Of a DNA stretch of 64,000 nucleotides, positions 1-12,346 are shown in pieces. A program made the position numbers and the translations under genes. The stretch spans positions 20,090,111 through 20,154,110 of the forward strand of contig NC_023754.2 of NCBI RefSeq assembly GCF_000499845.2, read 5' to 3'. Source of the DNA: Phaseolus vulgaris (Eukaryota > Streptophyta > Magnoliopsida > Fabales > Fabaceae). How positions within the stretch are numbered: position 1 is the first letter of the stretch; each line of letters starts with the position of its first letter. Below the pieces are notes generated by a model. That model made no database searches. It was not told the origin of the DNA and saw only the letters and a program-made list of their open reading frames with translations.

Positions 1-1413
1 TATTAATGTATAATTTTTATATGACTTGCTCACCCTTCCCTTACTTCCTTATTTTAAGGTAACAAAGAGAGCATACTCTTACCAGTTTTCACACCAAATC
101 TCAAATATAAAATAAAATAATCTTCATTTTCAATCACTCCCTCCACTCCATTTTTTGCTTTTCAATTTTGATTCATCCAAAATTATTTCTATATGTATGT
201 TACATTTCTATCATCATGAAAATTAAGTAAAAGAATAAAATGTGGATACATATGCACGATTGCGCGTGTGTTTTTCACTAGTTAAGTTCGTTTTTAAAGG
301 TAGTATGATCGAGATTTTTCCCCCTTTCATATTTAGATATTATAATTAGAATTTATGAAAAATAATTTTAAACATCATTCGTTTTAAGAATGCTTAAATT
401 GTATTAGTGTGCTGTATTAATTTAATTTAATATAAAATATTTTTTTAATAAATAAATTGAAGCTTTTATTTCATTTTTAATTTATTATATATGATTGATT
501 GTAAATTGTGCTTTTGAGATAAAAATACATTTTAAACTTTTTTTAAATAAAGTTATCACTGAAAAACATTAAATGCATATCAAAGATTGTAATTAATTGA
601 GTTTATTTATTAAATACAGGAATATTGATGTAATTAAAATACAAATTTGATGTAATTTGCACATTTAATATTAACAGGTAACAACACACCAATTCTGGTA
701 ATAAAACAGCTAAATAAGTGTCATAAAACTACTTTTTTTAATTCCGCTTGTGTTTATCAATTTTTATATTTTTTCCTATGCTTTACAAATTATTACTTTA
801 AAAATAATCAAATATATGTGTGTGATTTTTTCATATGAATCTACAAGTATATTACAAATTGAGAATTACAAAATTAAGTTTCATATATATATATATATAT
901 TCTCGTCGGTTAATCTCGGTTGGACTGGACGGAGAATTTCGTTTTTGGTCTGTCTTTTCTTGGTGTATTAGAACAACGATCAGTTGAGATAGAGGGGAGT
1001 CTACCTGTTTATCATATCCCGACGATCAAGTCAGTGAGAACATACCAAATAAGTAATCGATTTCAGTATTGAGTATTTAAAAACAACGTATCTTTTTTCG
1101 AGGGTTTCAAGTTCCTTTTACAGTTATCCCTTTAACAACTTTCACACACCAAAATATAATATCAACTGAAAGCATATCTAACATAAAGATATTCGGTCTA
1201 CAAGCACCTTTACTCACGGTAATAACAACATTAGAGAATCTCCTGCACATTTATTTACAGGTGCTTGTTACTTAATTAACAACTTACTTTATTAACATAT
1301 ATATTCAATTAATAATGTATATATTCATTAATATATTTAATTAATAACTTATATATTCATTAATATATTTAATTAATAACTTATATATTCATTAATATAT
1401 ATTCAACTAAGAG

Positions 1414-1445
<32 letters not shown>

Positions 1446-1888
1446 TTAACTAACGTTTGCATTATAATAATATGTGACCAAACTTAATCTTTCTTTGTTA
1501 TTTAATTATTCTTTATCGAATTTACCATTAAAACTGAGTCAAACCCATAATCCGCCTTTTGGACCCAAAGTCGAGCTGACCATAGAAAATGTTTGGACCA
1601 AGGTCCCGAGCATTCCTGCTCAGTACAATAAATAAATAAATATATATATATATATTTTGCTTTTATTAAATTTGAAAACACATTATATTAATAAATATCA
1701 TATTTAATAGATTAAAATTGGCTTCTTAATAATACTTAATATCATATTTATTATATGTAAATATCAAAAATAAAATTAAGTGATTTTACATTTTCAATTT
1801 ATTAATATTATACAATGCATATAAACAATATAACAATTTTTAAATCAAAATTATGATATATTTATATATTATCATTTTTTAGCGTAAC

Positions 1889-1920
<32 letters not shown>

Positions 1921-2380
1921 TCTATTTGTTCAATTACTTATTTTAACAATAGAAATAATTTAAATTTGAGTATATTATATATAATAATATGTTTTAACTA
2001 AAAAAAATTGACTGCCCAGCCTTATTTTTCTTCTCAAGTTTATTTACTTACATGGATAGATAGATTTTTAAACTATGTTTTAAAAATTGTTCTTCTAACA
2101 ACTTATTTTCTAGACAAGAATGTGTAATACTATGTAAGTAAAATTAATGTTTTTATACATTTGTGAACGTATTACACTAAATGCATTAATGATACATTAA
2201 TATTTGTAGCAAAATCTATTTTTTTTTTATTCATTTGATGTATCATTGATTCAAGTAAGATCAATTTATGTAAACAACATTCAGACAACAATGTTTGTGT
2301 TTTCATGGTGTTAGTGCATATGCATAGCCTTTGCATAATTATTCAGGCCTCTTTCTTCTTTGCTTGAACTTCAGTAGATT
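1..2380. other. AT-rich intergenic region
   Basis: No coding region is supported here. The stretch is strongly AT-rich and holds several TA microsatellites (around 885-900, 1420-1443, 1640-1655 and 1892-1920) and short local duplications of an ATTCATTAATATATTTAATT-like unit near 1300-1400. An LTR-like fragment near 965-1650 is listed separately. Confidence 0.6.
965..1650 (-). mobile_element. LTR-like fragment, first copy of a dispersed family
   Basis: Read on the minus strand, 965-1050 carries a core in which GACTTGATCGTC is followed by a CAGGTAGACTCCCCTC-like block. A closely similar core lies at 7440-7510 on the plus strand, and a more distant one at 40450-40510 (plus) and 44911-44960 (minus). 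The other edge, near 1620-1650, has a TGTACT-like start next to an ATTTATTTATTT microsatellite, an arrangement also seen at about 45215-45235. It is probably a degraded solo LTR or LTR piece. No internal coding region accompanies it, and the limits are approximate. Confidence 0.4.
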
Positions 2381-2399
2381 GTGCTTTAGAAGAGCTAGT

Positions 2400-2830
2400 G
2401 ATATGACAGATTCAAAGTGGAGTGCAAAAAAACAATGAACACAATTAGATTGGCATTAGCTCCTCGAATCAAGTGACTGTGCTGAAAGAAACCTCTCCAA
2501 GGAACTTATGAAATTTATTGGAAACTAAGTTTGTGTCAACAACTATAGCCAATTAAGTGATGGTGAAAATGGACTTGTACTCATTGAAGCTGCAAGATTA
2601 AGGTAATGTGTTTAATAATATTAACAAGTTCAACGAGTTTATACAAAGACTGATGAATACAAGAGAGGGGAGTACTAAAGATGAAAAGTAGACATTACTA
2701 AAGCAAAATAAGATATTAAAGCAACTAATTCTTGGATTTGTTTGCAAAAACCAAGATATTAATCACATAGGCACTGTCAACCAAGTTATTGATCACATAA
2801 AAATTGTTATGGAACTGTAGATAAGAAAGA
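2400..2830 (+). pseudogene. decayed Ty1/copia gag remnant
   Basis: Conceptual translation across stops and frame changes gives pieces resembling the copia gag polyprotein (UBN2 region). One is LYSLKLQD followed by NVFNNINKFNEFIQRLMN and then a DEK..LLK-like stretch, the order seen in gag between the LYxLKM motif and the DEDxxxxLL motif. Several stops and frameshifts interrupt it, and no LTR or pol is recognisable beside it. It is a dead fragment. Confidence 0.4.
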
Positions 2831-3540
2831 AGAAAGAGTGCATTGATAAATTGCTAGTAATTATAATTTATAGTGCACCTTTTCCCTATACTGTCAAAGT
2901 CATTGTAGGCCTACATTGACTTTTCATCAACTTCCATGGCCTTAACATGGGAATCATACTAAGAAGACAGATTATCCAAGATTAAGTAACTATCTTTGTT
3001 TACACAAACCAGATAACAAGGTTTTAACGTCAGGGTAAACAAGCCCAATAACAGGAAGAAAGTTTGTCTGCAGTGAAGAAAACATAGTTTATAAGAAATA
3101 AGTTATATTAAGGTTTTTTCTAACTAACTCCAAATGCACTATGTTTTTTTAAGGATCCAGAAGAAAAGTGAAAGCACTACCAAAGATAAGAAACAATCTT
3201 AATTAAATAGTAACGATTTCTTTCAACTTATCTACTTTGAAGTTTTGCCTTGTACAAAGAAGGGATATCAAACCAGTGCTTAAATATATAATTTTACAAA
3301 GGTCTTAGAACTAAAAGAGGAAAAGTAGAGGTTCAAATTCCAAAGGAATCCACCCTCACTAATTGAAACAACTTAAAAGTTCAAAAAATGCCATCACTGC
3401 ACTTGAGTTTTATCACAATAGTTTGTCATATACAATTTTTAGTGGAATTACTGTATCAATAACAACAACTAGTTTCAATTACAAGGATAACCAGTAAAAT
3501 AATAATAATAGCAACAGATTTTGAATAAAAAAGAAGAAAT

Positions 3541-6500
3541 TCAAAGCTTCCAATATATGCCGAATCGGTGCAAAATGCCTGCAACAATGGCCCAGAATAG
3601 GATCTCCGCAAAGATAACATACAACAGGATTCCTACTCTCTTCGAATGCCAAACATTAATGAAGACATGCTTTTGTATCCAATAAGTCTGTTGAAAAAAA
3701 TTACACCTTCGTTAGATTCGTATATAAGAATGAAAATGACAAAAAATATCAAATTAATGGAGTAATATTTTATATCAGGTGAAATTTTACCACTTAGTTA
3801 CTAAAATAGAAAATTTTGAAAAAATAACGAAATAGGTAAGTAGTGCATGTCAAAGTGACATGACTTTGAACATACTAATGTGGCATAACTTTAATTAAGT
3901 TGTGTGAAAGTGATACGATTTATCCTTAGTAATTTTTAAAGTTTTTACTTGTTTCATTTACCACCAGATTAGTAAAAATAGCTAATAAAGGGGATATTGA
4001 TGTTTAACTAATAGAGATGAAGAGGGTCATCTTAAGGATGTTGAACTGAAGTGCAGGAGCAAGGTGTATATAGAAAATCAGAGGAGATGAATTTACCAGT
4101 GTATTATGAGGGTCATCGTAGTACCACCCATTGATGAATCCTGCGAAGATTCCTTCAGCTGCCATCACATAAACAAGCATGGCATTCATACCAATCCATT
4201 TCAAAGGCAAGAACAAGAATGTCAAACCCCAAATATCAACCTGCAATGACAATTCTAAATCCGTCCAGATGAGAAATGTGGAACAACAATCACAGGGGTA
4301 AACCTGAACTGAAAAACAAACTAGAAGACCTTGATAGAAAGAAAAGCACAATTTCTAGTATTACGAAAAAAAATACCATAATGTAGAAGGCTGAAAAAAC
4401 TAATGCTGCTGCTCCAGATGTTACACAAACATAGCTTAGTGTGTACAATTGTTTATTCAAAGGAATTGCTGCAACAAATGGAAGGGGAGGGGGCGACATC
4501 AGAGGATAGACTAATGGTTACATGGTAAGTTCCAGTCAACACTGAGTTAAGAGTTCACACACCATGAGTGAAGTGAAGAATAAGTCCTGAAGCAAGGAGT
4601 GCTAAGCCAAGGAGAAGCCAGTGCTTCAACCTAGAAGAGTGATCCTAAAGTCACAAAAGTGAAGAAGTAAGCATAGTAGGTTAAAGGATTGTAATTTTCA
4701 AGCACTGCTTACTTCGAGTGAAAGGCTTCACCTGTAAGTGTACGAGTACATGTCCAAAATGCAATCCAATGATTGCGGAGAGAATAGCAGATATTGAGCT
4801 GCAGTTACACCTACTTTGCTATTATGATCCGCAGAATAAGTTACACATACAAAGGTGAATTCATAATCTTACACAGTCCTCAAAAGGGTCTGTGAATTTC
4901 AAAATTGTGAGAAAAAATTAAGTGGCTTGCTCTAACCAAGCTGTTGAAGTTGAACAAAGGAAGAGTGAATATGGGAGTCCTCAACTCTTTCTTACTAACA
5001 ATGTGAGTGACATTTTCAATTATTTGATCACATATAATGATAGCATCTATTTCAAATAAAACAAAGCCAACGTGGTCAAGAACTGATTGAAATCTGTTAA
5101 TCAAACATACACTAAGAGGTTTGAAGAAGACCATATACAGACCTTAAAATTCCTTCTGGCTCAAAAGGAGAATAACACCATGAAGGTGCACTTCTTTTAA
5201 AAGGTCCTTCATATGGGGATTTCTCGGTGCAAGCCTGCAGCACCCAAAAGACAATTGGTGTTTGAAAATTCCTACAGCCACAAAGCAAATCTTTCAAATT
5301 TAAGGTAGAAAATAATGTACGGGAGAAAATAGCAACACACTTCAGATCTTCTCCACGCTGGACGCTTATACATGTGATTCATTCCTAGCACCTCTCGGTC
5401 AATATATCCCACAACATTGCACGGGGGATCGAGTTTCCCCCTCACACCACAGGTCACCTAAATTTGACAGAGAAAATAAATTAGCCAGAGTAAAGAAAAA
5501 TTTAGAAATACGGTCACAAGTCATTTTCTGCATAATTTCTAGCATAGAAATTGCTAAAGCTTGACCGAAAGAAAACTTTAACTGTGTTGAAAACTAGCAA
5601 CAATGAAAAAAAAAATCATTTAATGCAAAAACCAGAATACAGTCCACTGAGGTATTTAACATATGAGCTCAAGCGAGATCATCACCAGGATTGAAAACCA
5701 AATACTACTTTATAGATATTCCCACTTCATGTGTTTTGTGTATAGAGAGAGTATCAATAGCGTTTGATTTGTATCCCCACTTCATGAGTGTAAAGAGACA
5801 ACCAACGGGAAGCTTACTGTTAAAGTTGTCCCATTGTATATGCTGTCTGGGTTATGGACAGTGAATTGCCAGTCTGGAACATACATTCCATAAAGTAAAG
5901 CCAAGTAAACAGCAAGTATGCAAGCCAACACCAGCCTGAGATTTTAATAAAAAGAATGTTCAAAATCATATCATATTAGCAATTAACCAGAACCATACTT
6001 TGAGAGACTAACCAATGCCAATAGTACAACTTGAATATTGAGAGTTGGGTGGGTTCTGGGTCACTAGCTTGAGCACTTCTTGAAAATATTTCCACCAGTG
6101 CCACAACCAAATATGCTAGAGCAATTCTCTAGAATGGGTTCATACACAAGTATCATTCTTTTTGTACTCAGACTATCAGCTAAAATATAATCTAATCAAA
6201 ATGAGCTGGAAAAAAAAAAATCAAAATCACCTGAAGAATGCCACACCACCTTATGTATTTCATGTCAACACCATATGTTAGATTGTCCGGAGCATGAGAG
6301 AAACCACCTTCATCATTGAGGTCATCCATCATATCAGAACAAGCCATGGGTGTTTCGTTTTCACCCAACGAAAGATGTCTAAGACTATTACCAGAACTAG
6401 ATTTGCTAAAATGAAATCTAGGTTCAATTATTATTGCACATTATAGAAGAATAACTTTCACAAGACCGAATATATTTCAGCAGGGAGTAATGCTCAGCAA

Positions 6501-7941
6501 AGTGTATGCAATATCAAATACAAAGTTCTTGATTCCTTTCTCACCCCCTTTTGAACAGGGGAACTCTTTAGCTATGCTGATATATTTGGAAAAGGAGGGT
6601 AAAAGGAAATGCATGAGAAAAACTAACCTTGCAAGAGCAATCCCCAGAAGAGGAGTTTGAGTGTTCTAACCAGAACCTTTTTTACAGCAAGAAGTCTATT
6701 TGGTATTCTCTGAACATCAAATGGAAGCATCAAGAAATAAAAGGGTTGGTTTGAACCAAAAAGAAGAAATGAAAGGAACATAGAAACTAATTCTTGAAGC
6801 ATTCATAGCAACCTATTTTCTCATTCGCGGCTAACCTTGAGAGCCAGAGGAATGGCCATCCCCACAATGAACAAAAAGAAAGGCATGACAAAATCAGCAA
6901 GGTTGCAGCCATTCCATGGCGCATGGCCAATCATTGGCCATTGCCCTCCGGCATCATCAACCAAGATCATCAACTACATCACATAGCATCAGAACATGTT
7001 AAAGCGAGACTTGACAACACTGAACTAAGGAAAAACAACGATCTAAACACCTAATCAGATGCAAGGACGCGCTGATATTGACTAAAAATAAGTGTTAATA
7101 ACGTACTCTTTTTGTAACATTCTTTCTAACATGTTTTCTATTATAGAATAAGATGGGGAATAAATAAACACATTGGAGATATTCTTAATTCACACTATCA
7201 ACAACAACCCATATAAATGAACTTCATACCAAATTCAACAGTATAAATAAACTTCATACCGAAAAGCCGACTAGCTGACAAGAGGTACAACTAAACACGT
7301 AATTAGACATAAATAAACCAACTTAAGCACAATTGAGCCTTCAATTGGACCCTAAAACAAACCCATAACAGTCAGAGTCCATCTAAAACAGTATAAATAG
7401 CAGGAGAGACACAATATTCAAGGTAACTATTCACTCCATACTCTTCTTGTATCTCGAACTGACTTGATCGTCAGAGTGTCTTCACAGATACTCCCCTCAT
7501 CGTGTTCAGATCAAAGGAGATCCTAAGCCTAACCGAGAGACCGAAAAGATGAGAAGATTGTAACAAGAAGAAGTGTTCTGCAGAGTCCTAGCTTTGTAGG
7601 AACACAACCCAAACTATATAATCTACCTTATATCTAACAACATGAATGGAAAAAACATAATAAATAACCAAGTAATTGAAACAAGTGACTAATCCCATAG
7701 CATTCTTCATATTACTTTGATCTTCATAGCAATCTTCATAGGCTTTCACCTCATATATGAATGATAACAGTACTAAAAAACAACTGAACTGCAAAATTTA
7801 GAAAGAAGAGAAAAGTACCGCAACAGTGAGACCGCGAAAGATGTCAAGCGACGCAACACGCTTTGATTTAGGCAGCTTTTTGTCTGAAACAGGAAGCTCT
7901 TCGGAAACATTAAGGCCGTGTTCACCTTTGATTTCGGCCAT
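3541..7941 (-). CDS. heparan-alpha-glucosaminide N-acetyltransferase-like protein (HGSNAT/DUF5009 family)
   Basis: Thirteen exons on the minus strand: 7819-7941, 6836-6973, 6628-6709, 6231-6307, 6013-6128, 5818-5935, 5341-5457, 5143-5234, 4732-4798, 4563-4644, 4377-4468, 4097-4240 and 3541-3687. They sum to 1395 nt, a 464-residue product. A soluble N-terminus leads to RVASLDIFRGLTVA (residues 28-41), then GHAPWNG (57-63) and a membrane stretch containing MPFFLFIVGMAIPLALK. The rest is largely hydrophobic multi-pass sequence, with a more polar Cys-containing loop (VTCGVRGKLDPPCN) and a basic C-terminus ending WKL. In human HGSNAT the corresponding region contains the proposed acetyl-accepting His; His58 here is the likely counterpart (inference). 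The family moves acetyl groups across lysosomal-type membranes. Plants lack heparan sulfate, so the true substrate is unknown. The start is the first ATG, followed directly by the conserved N-terminus. Confidence 0.9.
7384..7545 (+). mobile_element. LTR fragment inside intron 1 of the HGSNAT-like gene
   Basis: A TATAAATAG box near 7393 is followed by a GACTTGATCGTCAGAGTGTC core and CAGATACTCCCCTC. This matches the dispersed LTR family also found at 965-1050, 40115-40510 and 44911-45235. It lies antisense to the host gene, well inside intron 1 (6974-7818). The TATA box with downstream pyrimidine-rich sequence looks like the promoter/R region of an LTR. Surrounding intron sequence from about 7080 may belong to the same insertion, but its ends were not resolved. 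Confidence 0.5.
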
Positions 7942-9220
7942 GCTGTTTGTGAATTGTTTTACTCAAACTCCAACTTGAATTGGATTATGCTACTCTCAAC
8001 TCTCTTTACTCTCTCTGCTAATTCCTGATTCTCCTACAGAATAATCACTGCAACAATATTAATTAACATAGTTGATTAAGAAAACAATCTAGCTACTTTC
8101 TGTTCATGATTTTCAAATTATTGTTATTAATCTAATGAGAATATGAATCATATCATTTGACTGAAAAGACAAAAAGATTGATTCATATTATTATTATTAT
8201 TTGGATTATCCGCATCTATCTTTTCTCAACTCATAATTTGTCCAAATGTGTGAAATACAAACTCGTGCCACGGGAATCTTATCCACGTGCTTACAACATG
8301 TACAGAATATTACACTTTTTACATTTAATAAGTTCATAGAGAATTAATTTAATTTTTTCTGAACTAATTCCATGAAATAAGGAACGACTGAAAACTAATA
8401 TTTAGTCAGGATATAATGAAATTCAATGTTAATTAATGATTTTTTAAAATTTACGTATATCAATTTTAAAAAATAGTTTATTACTAGATTTTTGGAATTA
8501 ACTTATTATTCTATTTTGCAAAATATTGTAATAGTAACAAATTTAAAATATATAATGTCTTGTCAAATGCTTCCAAGAATGTGAAACGAAATAAATGTAA
8601 ATAAGGAAGTTCTGAACTTATTCATGATGTGTTTGATATTTATTATGTACTATGTTTACACAATGACATTTTGTCTTAAGGTTATGTTAAAATGTTTGAG
8701 TTTTAGTTTTCTGATAAATTCTGAATTTTTTAAGACATTACTCAAATTAAAATTCTCATCGAAAACTTGAAACAACTTGTCAAACAAAACTTAAAAGAAA
8801 AAAGAGTACATGTATTAGTGACAGAAAATCCACAATTGGATTCAATTCAAGAAAGCTTAGACTTTGAGTAATTTCTCCAAAAGAGAAAAAATATTTGAAT
8901 AAAGGACAGAGTAAATACAGATCAAACTAAAAATATTAATTACAACATTGATTTCTTATCTTTATTTTCTCAAACATGATTAAAATGGATATATCATTTA
9001 CGCTGATTTGAATTAACTATATAGTACAAACTATTCAAAATTATATTTTTCCTATAATAATACTAGATAATAGAAAGATAATATATATAAAATTTCCGTA
9101 CAAAATTATTTTATGTTGGTTTGAAAATTAGTTGATAAGTAAATTGAAAGTTATTTTATACCTCTATCTGTTTGGCAAAGCATGTTTATCTGCAAACGTG
9201 CAATGCTAACAAGCCAAACA
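7942..9220. other. 5' UTR/promoter side of the HGSNAT-like gene, then AT-rich intergenic DNA
   Basis: Positions 7942-8050 are pyrimidine-rich on the minus strand, as expected for a 5' UTR. Beyond that the sequence is AT-rich with no recognisable gene. Confidence 0.5.
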
Positions 9221-9432
9221 TCAATTATAGCAGGTTGCTAAGAGAACAGTATAAATGAAAGCTTTGTTGGTCACACATGCAAAATGTGATGGAGACAACA
9301 AATCCCAAAGTTCTCTTGTATTGAGACATAAAAAATGATGGCTGATGAATCATGATAAACATGGAAAATTTGCAGCCAAAGGTGGCTTTCAAAATTCTAT
9401 TGTCAAAGCAAACTACACCATATGCAGGATTA

Positions 9433-10487
9433 TCAAGAAGTTTTGGAGACTTGATCGTTTGTCCTTGGAACTTGGTTCTTTGGTAGCAAATACAATGGAA
9501 GAAAAGAAGGCACGGTGAATGCAATTCCAAGACCAAGTACAGCCAGTGCCACCACCCACCAAGCTTCGCGGGGTAAGCCAAATAATAGTTCATCACATAC
9601 TGCCGTATCAACAGAAGAGAATACAGAATATTAGCAAATAATGGAAATGATCGTAATACTGGAGTGGAGTCTGTTCCAACAATCTAAAAAAAATATCAGA
9701 TAAACTTAAGGGTGAAAGCTTGTAATGAAGCATAGGAAGTCACAATCAGATCAATTATTAATATACTATGCAAAAAAAGTTACCTATATTGAAGATAATA
9801 AATTGCCTCTCTGGCACATGCTGTTTTGCAGGAAACCCTTCTGGCTCAACAGTTACAAATACTAGCTGGAATTCCTCCTGAATAAAGTCAATAACGTAAG
9901 CACATATAAACTTTTCAGAAACTTTGGAGTACATGGCTTCATACTAAATTGGACCTGACTGTTGTTGCTCTTAAAAATTAGCTTTTCAGTGTTGAGCAAT
10001 CTCCTGTTATTGTTCAGCATCACATCCGACTTGCTTCTCTTCAGTTGTATGGAAAAGCTAGCAGGTATCTGGTGTTTTTATTTAGTGTCAGTTTCCAGAG
10101 GAAAGATCCTCTGCAAAGAACTGAGGAAGACAATATATACATACAGAAGCTGGATAGGATATCTTCACTTCATACCACGTGTGAGGTTTCAGGCCCTGTA
10201 ACTGATAAAAGCGAGAGCCACCTTGTAATGGCATAGTTTCTCTCCACAGCTCTTCCCCAACTTTCAAAATTTTGTCCTCAACCCTACCACAGCAAACAGT
10301 TGAGCACTATAACTAAGTTAATAACAAGGAGAATTCTGATATGAAAGACCAAACAATTAGGTAAATGTATATATAATTGAGAATTTTTATACACTCACTT
10401 ATTCCCAAAGCAGGGAGTTGGGCCATTCACAATGATAAGCAGAATGCAAAGAAGAATAAGCATATTGCACATGCAAATGCAATGCAT
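9433..10487 (-). CDS. type I membrane protein of unknown function, 200 residues
   Basis: Five exons on the minus strand: 10399-10487, 10145-10283, 9955-10068, 9784-9877 and 9433-9599, together 603 nt with matching phases. Residues 1 to about 28 form a signal peptide (core MLILLCILLIIV). Residues 30 to about 140 are a luminal domain with ELWRETMPLQGGSRFYQLQG and GLKPHTWYEVKISYP, then a polar loop and VTVEPEGF. Residues 146-157 read VCDELLFGLPRE. A single membrane span follows at about 159-184 (start AWWVVALAVLGLGIAFTVPS), with a short polar tail ending SKTS. The KPHTWYEVKISYPAS stretch recalls a beta-sandwich strand of the fibronectin III type, but this is only an impression. The splice pattern and coding pattern argue for a real conserved plant gene; I do not recognise its function. 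The start is the first in-frame ATG after an in-frame TGA. Confidence 0.8.
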
Positions 10488-10975
10488 TGATGATGAAACA
10501 CCTAGATCTTCAACTCAAACCTGCAGAAAATTAGTATTTTAGTACACATTGAACCATTTCAAACTGGGTAGAATTTAATATTGCAACAGACTCTTTATGA
10601 ACTGCACCACCTATCATTAGATAAAGTGGGGCATTTCAAAGGATAAATGAACATACAATTGAAGCTGACTTAATGAAAAAGCTAGGGGAGAAAGTAATAA
10701 AACGTCAAATATTCATATTGTTATCATGTTTCCCAAACGTACTTAGTTTTAGATGGATTCTAAGGTGGACCATTCTCCACAATTAAGAGCCCGTAGATTC
10801 ATACATGGTGCACAATCCCTCCCTATAAAAAATCCATTTCTTCATTGGCACCACGTGCCATCACCAGAGGCAATTTTCAACAATGACGCCATTTTTCCTG
10901 CTTTATCTCCCTCTCATTCCCCTTCTGTGTCCCTAACTCTCGCTCCCTCTCCACAGTTGGATCGCTAACAATTCC
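10488..10975 (-). promoter_or_regulatory. probable 5' UTR and promoter of the type I membrane protein gene, with G-box and possible uORF
   Basis: A palindromic G-box core CACGTG lies at 10852-10857 and a GA-rich leader-like stretch at about 10893-10970 on the minus strand. Between them a 16-codon minus-strand ORF (10842-10892, starting MASLLKIAS) spans the G-box. A TATA-like TTTTTATAGG lies near 10824-10833. Two readings are possible: a promoter with a start site below the TATA, or a long leader carrying an upstream ORF and an intron whose 3' end is the TGCAG near 10519. The sequence alone does not decide. Confidence 0.3.
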
Positions 10976-11635
10976 TAAAAAGATAGTAGTTTTCGAAATG
11001 GAGTCTTGCATCTTATGTTGTGAAAATTACTGAACTACAACAACAAAGTTGTTACTTTTTTCAGGATGTAGGAGGGAAAAGAGGGTAACAAAACAAGCTC
11101 CCATGATTGCTTTGGCAAAGAGGGAAAGATTAAAGAGTGGAGAAAACCTACAGTTTGCAAGAACCCTCTACATAAACCATAAGTTGCCAATGTAAAAGTC
11201 GAAGGCTAATAGTGCAAATGAATCGTACTATAAAATTTTAGTGAATGTCTCTCATCCATTTTGAAATTTACAAATTACCTAATGACAGCTATTGAATTTA
11301 TTCTTCCAAAAAGTTCACATCATAAAGTGAAATTCACCAAGTACAAGAAAAGAAATTTATTCTTCTAATAACATTGTCCGGGCAAGATCAATAAAGAAAA
11401 GCACCAAGTACAAGCAACCATAAAATTCAAAGCAATAACTTGCAGTTAAAATGAAATCCATCAAAAAGCTAAAATAGTATGGATCTTTAACTAACTATAG
11501 CCTAAGAAGCATGGGCACAAAGGCACAATGAAATTTGAAGCGCCCCCATGGTCTTGTTTGGGGCATTAATAAAATGTAATGGAATATCAAGTTCTACTTT
11601 CTTTTCTTTGGTTGGAATAAAATTATTGTTAAATT

Positions 11636-12006
11636 CTCTTATATAGTGGACTTTAAACCTAATTCAATCTTACAAACCAAATTTGTAAAATGAGGTTGCA
11701 CCCACTTATATAATATATTTTTGCCATATCTCTAGTCAATGTGATCTCCGATATACTCTCTCTCTCACGCTGAGGAGTGGACATCTCGAGCGTGGGAATG
11801 AATACTTGTGAGTGGTCCAAAGCTCCTTGATAGCAGGTGGCATGATAAGCTTAATATCCCTTGCTAGGACAAGTTTTTGCACCATCTTAGAAACTAGACT
11901 TTAAGCCTAAATTCAAGTTCATAAAACCAGTTTTGTAAGACAAAGTTTGCACTCACTTTCTATAGTATAATTTGGTCATATCTCTAGTTAATGTGAAATT
12001 TCTAAC
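11636..12006 (-). mobile_element. TRIM-like element with two direct terminal repeats (copy 1)
   Basis: Two direct repeats of about 118 bp (about 12006-11888 and 11752-11636, read on the minus strand) flank about 135 bp. Each repeat follows the order AGATxxCACATxxACTAGAGAT, a GxCCAAATTATA-like block, AAGTGAGTGCAAAC, a GTTTT(A/G)T block and CTTAAAGTC. The same family occurs at 26275-26526, 26695-26880 and 27424-27750. The internal part shares ATCATGCCACCTGCTATC with the copy at 27.6 kb. Size, repeat order and absence of coding capacity fit a terminal-repeat retrotransposon in miniature. Confidence 0.55.
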
Positions 12007-12346
12007 AAGTTTCACCCTATTCTAAAATGTCTACAAAACACTATCTATCTACCAGTCAAGGCTGGTAGGTACACTACGTGATCCACCTCTAACATAAGCA
12101 CAACTCTAACTCCTTTTTCAAAAGTGACAACAATTAGTTGCATATTTGAAATGTAAAAGACGAGCTGTTAAAGGAGGCAGTCCAATCCAATCTAATTAAC
12201 CTACAGGTTCAGGCAACTCTTCCCAAAACGAAGTTCCCTCTTCAAAAATCAGGGTGTTGTTACAAACATACCTGGCTTACTTTTTTTTCCATTGATTGAA
12301 TCATGGGGAACAACGATGCTACTCAACAAAAGACAACGACACAGGA

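Noticed and set aside
750..971. 73-codon plus-strand frame
   Set aside because: It runs through a TA microsatellite and ends in an LTR fragment; composition is that of AT-rich intergenic DNA.
9225..9611. 128-codon minus-strand frame
   Set aside because: It overlaps exon 5 of the type I membrane protein in another frame. The spliced frame ending at 9433 gives a coherent membrane span and matching phases.
10753..10968. 71-codon plus-strand frame
   Set aside because: It lies in the leader/promoter region of the minus-strand gene. Pro/Ser-rich content comes from CT-rich leader DNA, and no splice partner was found.
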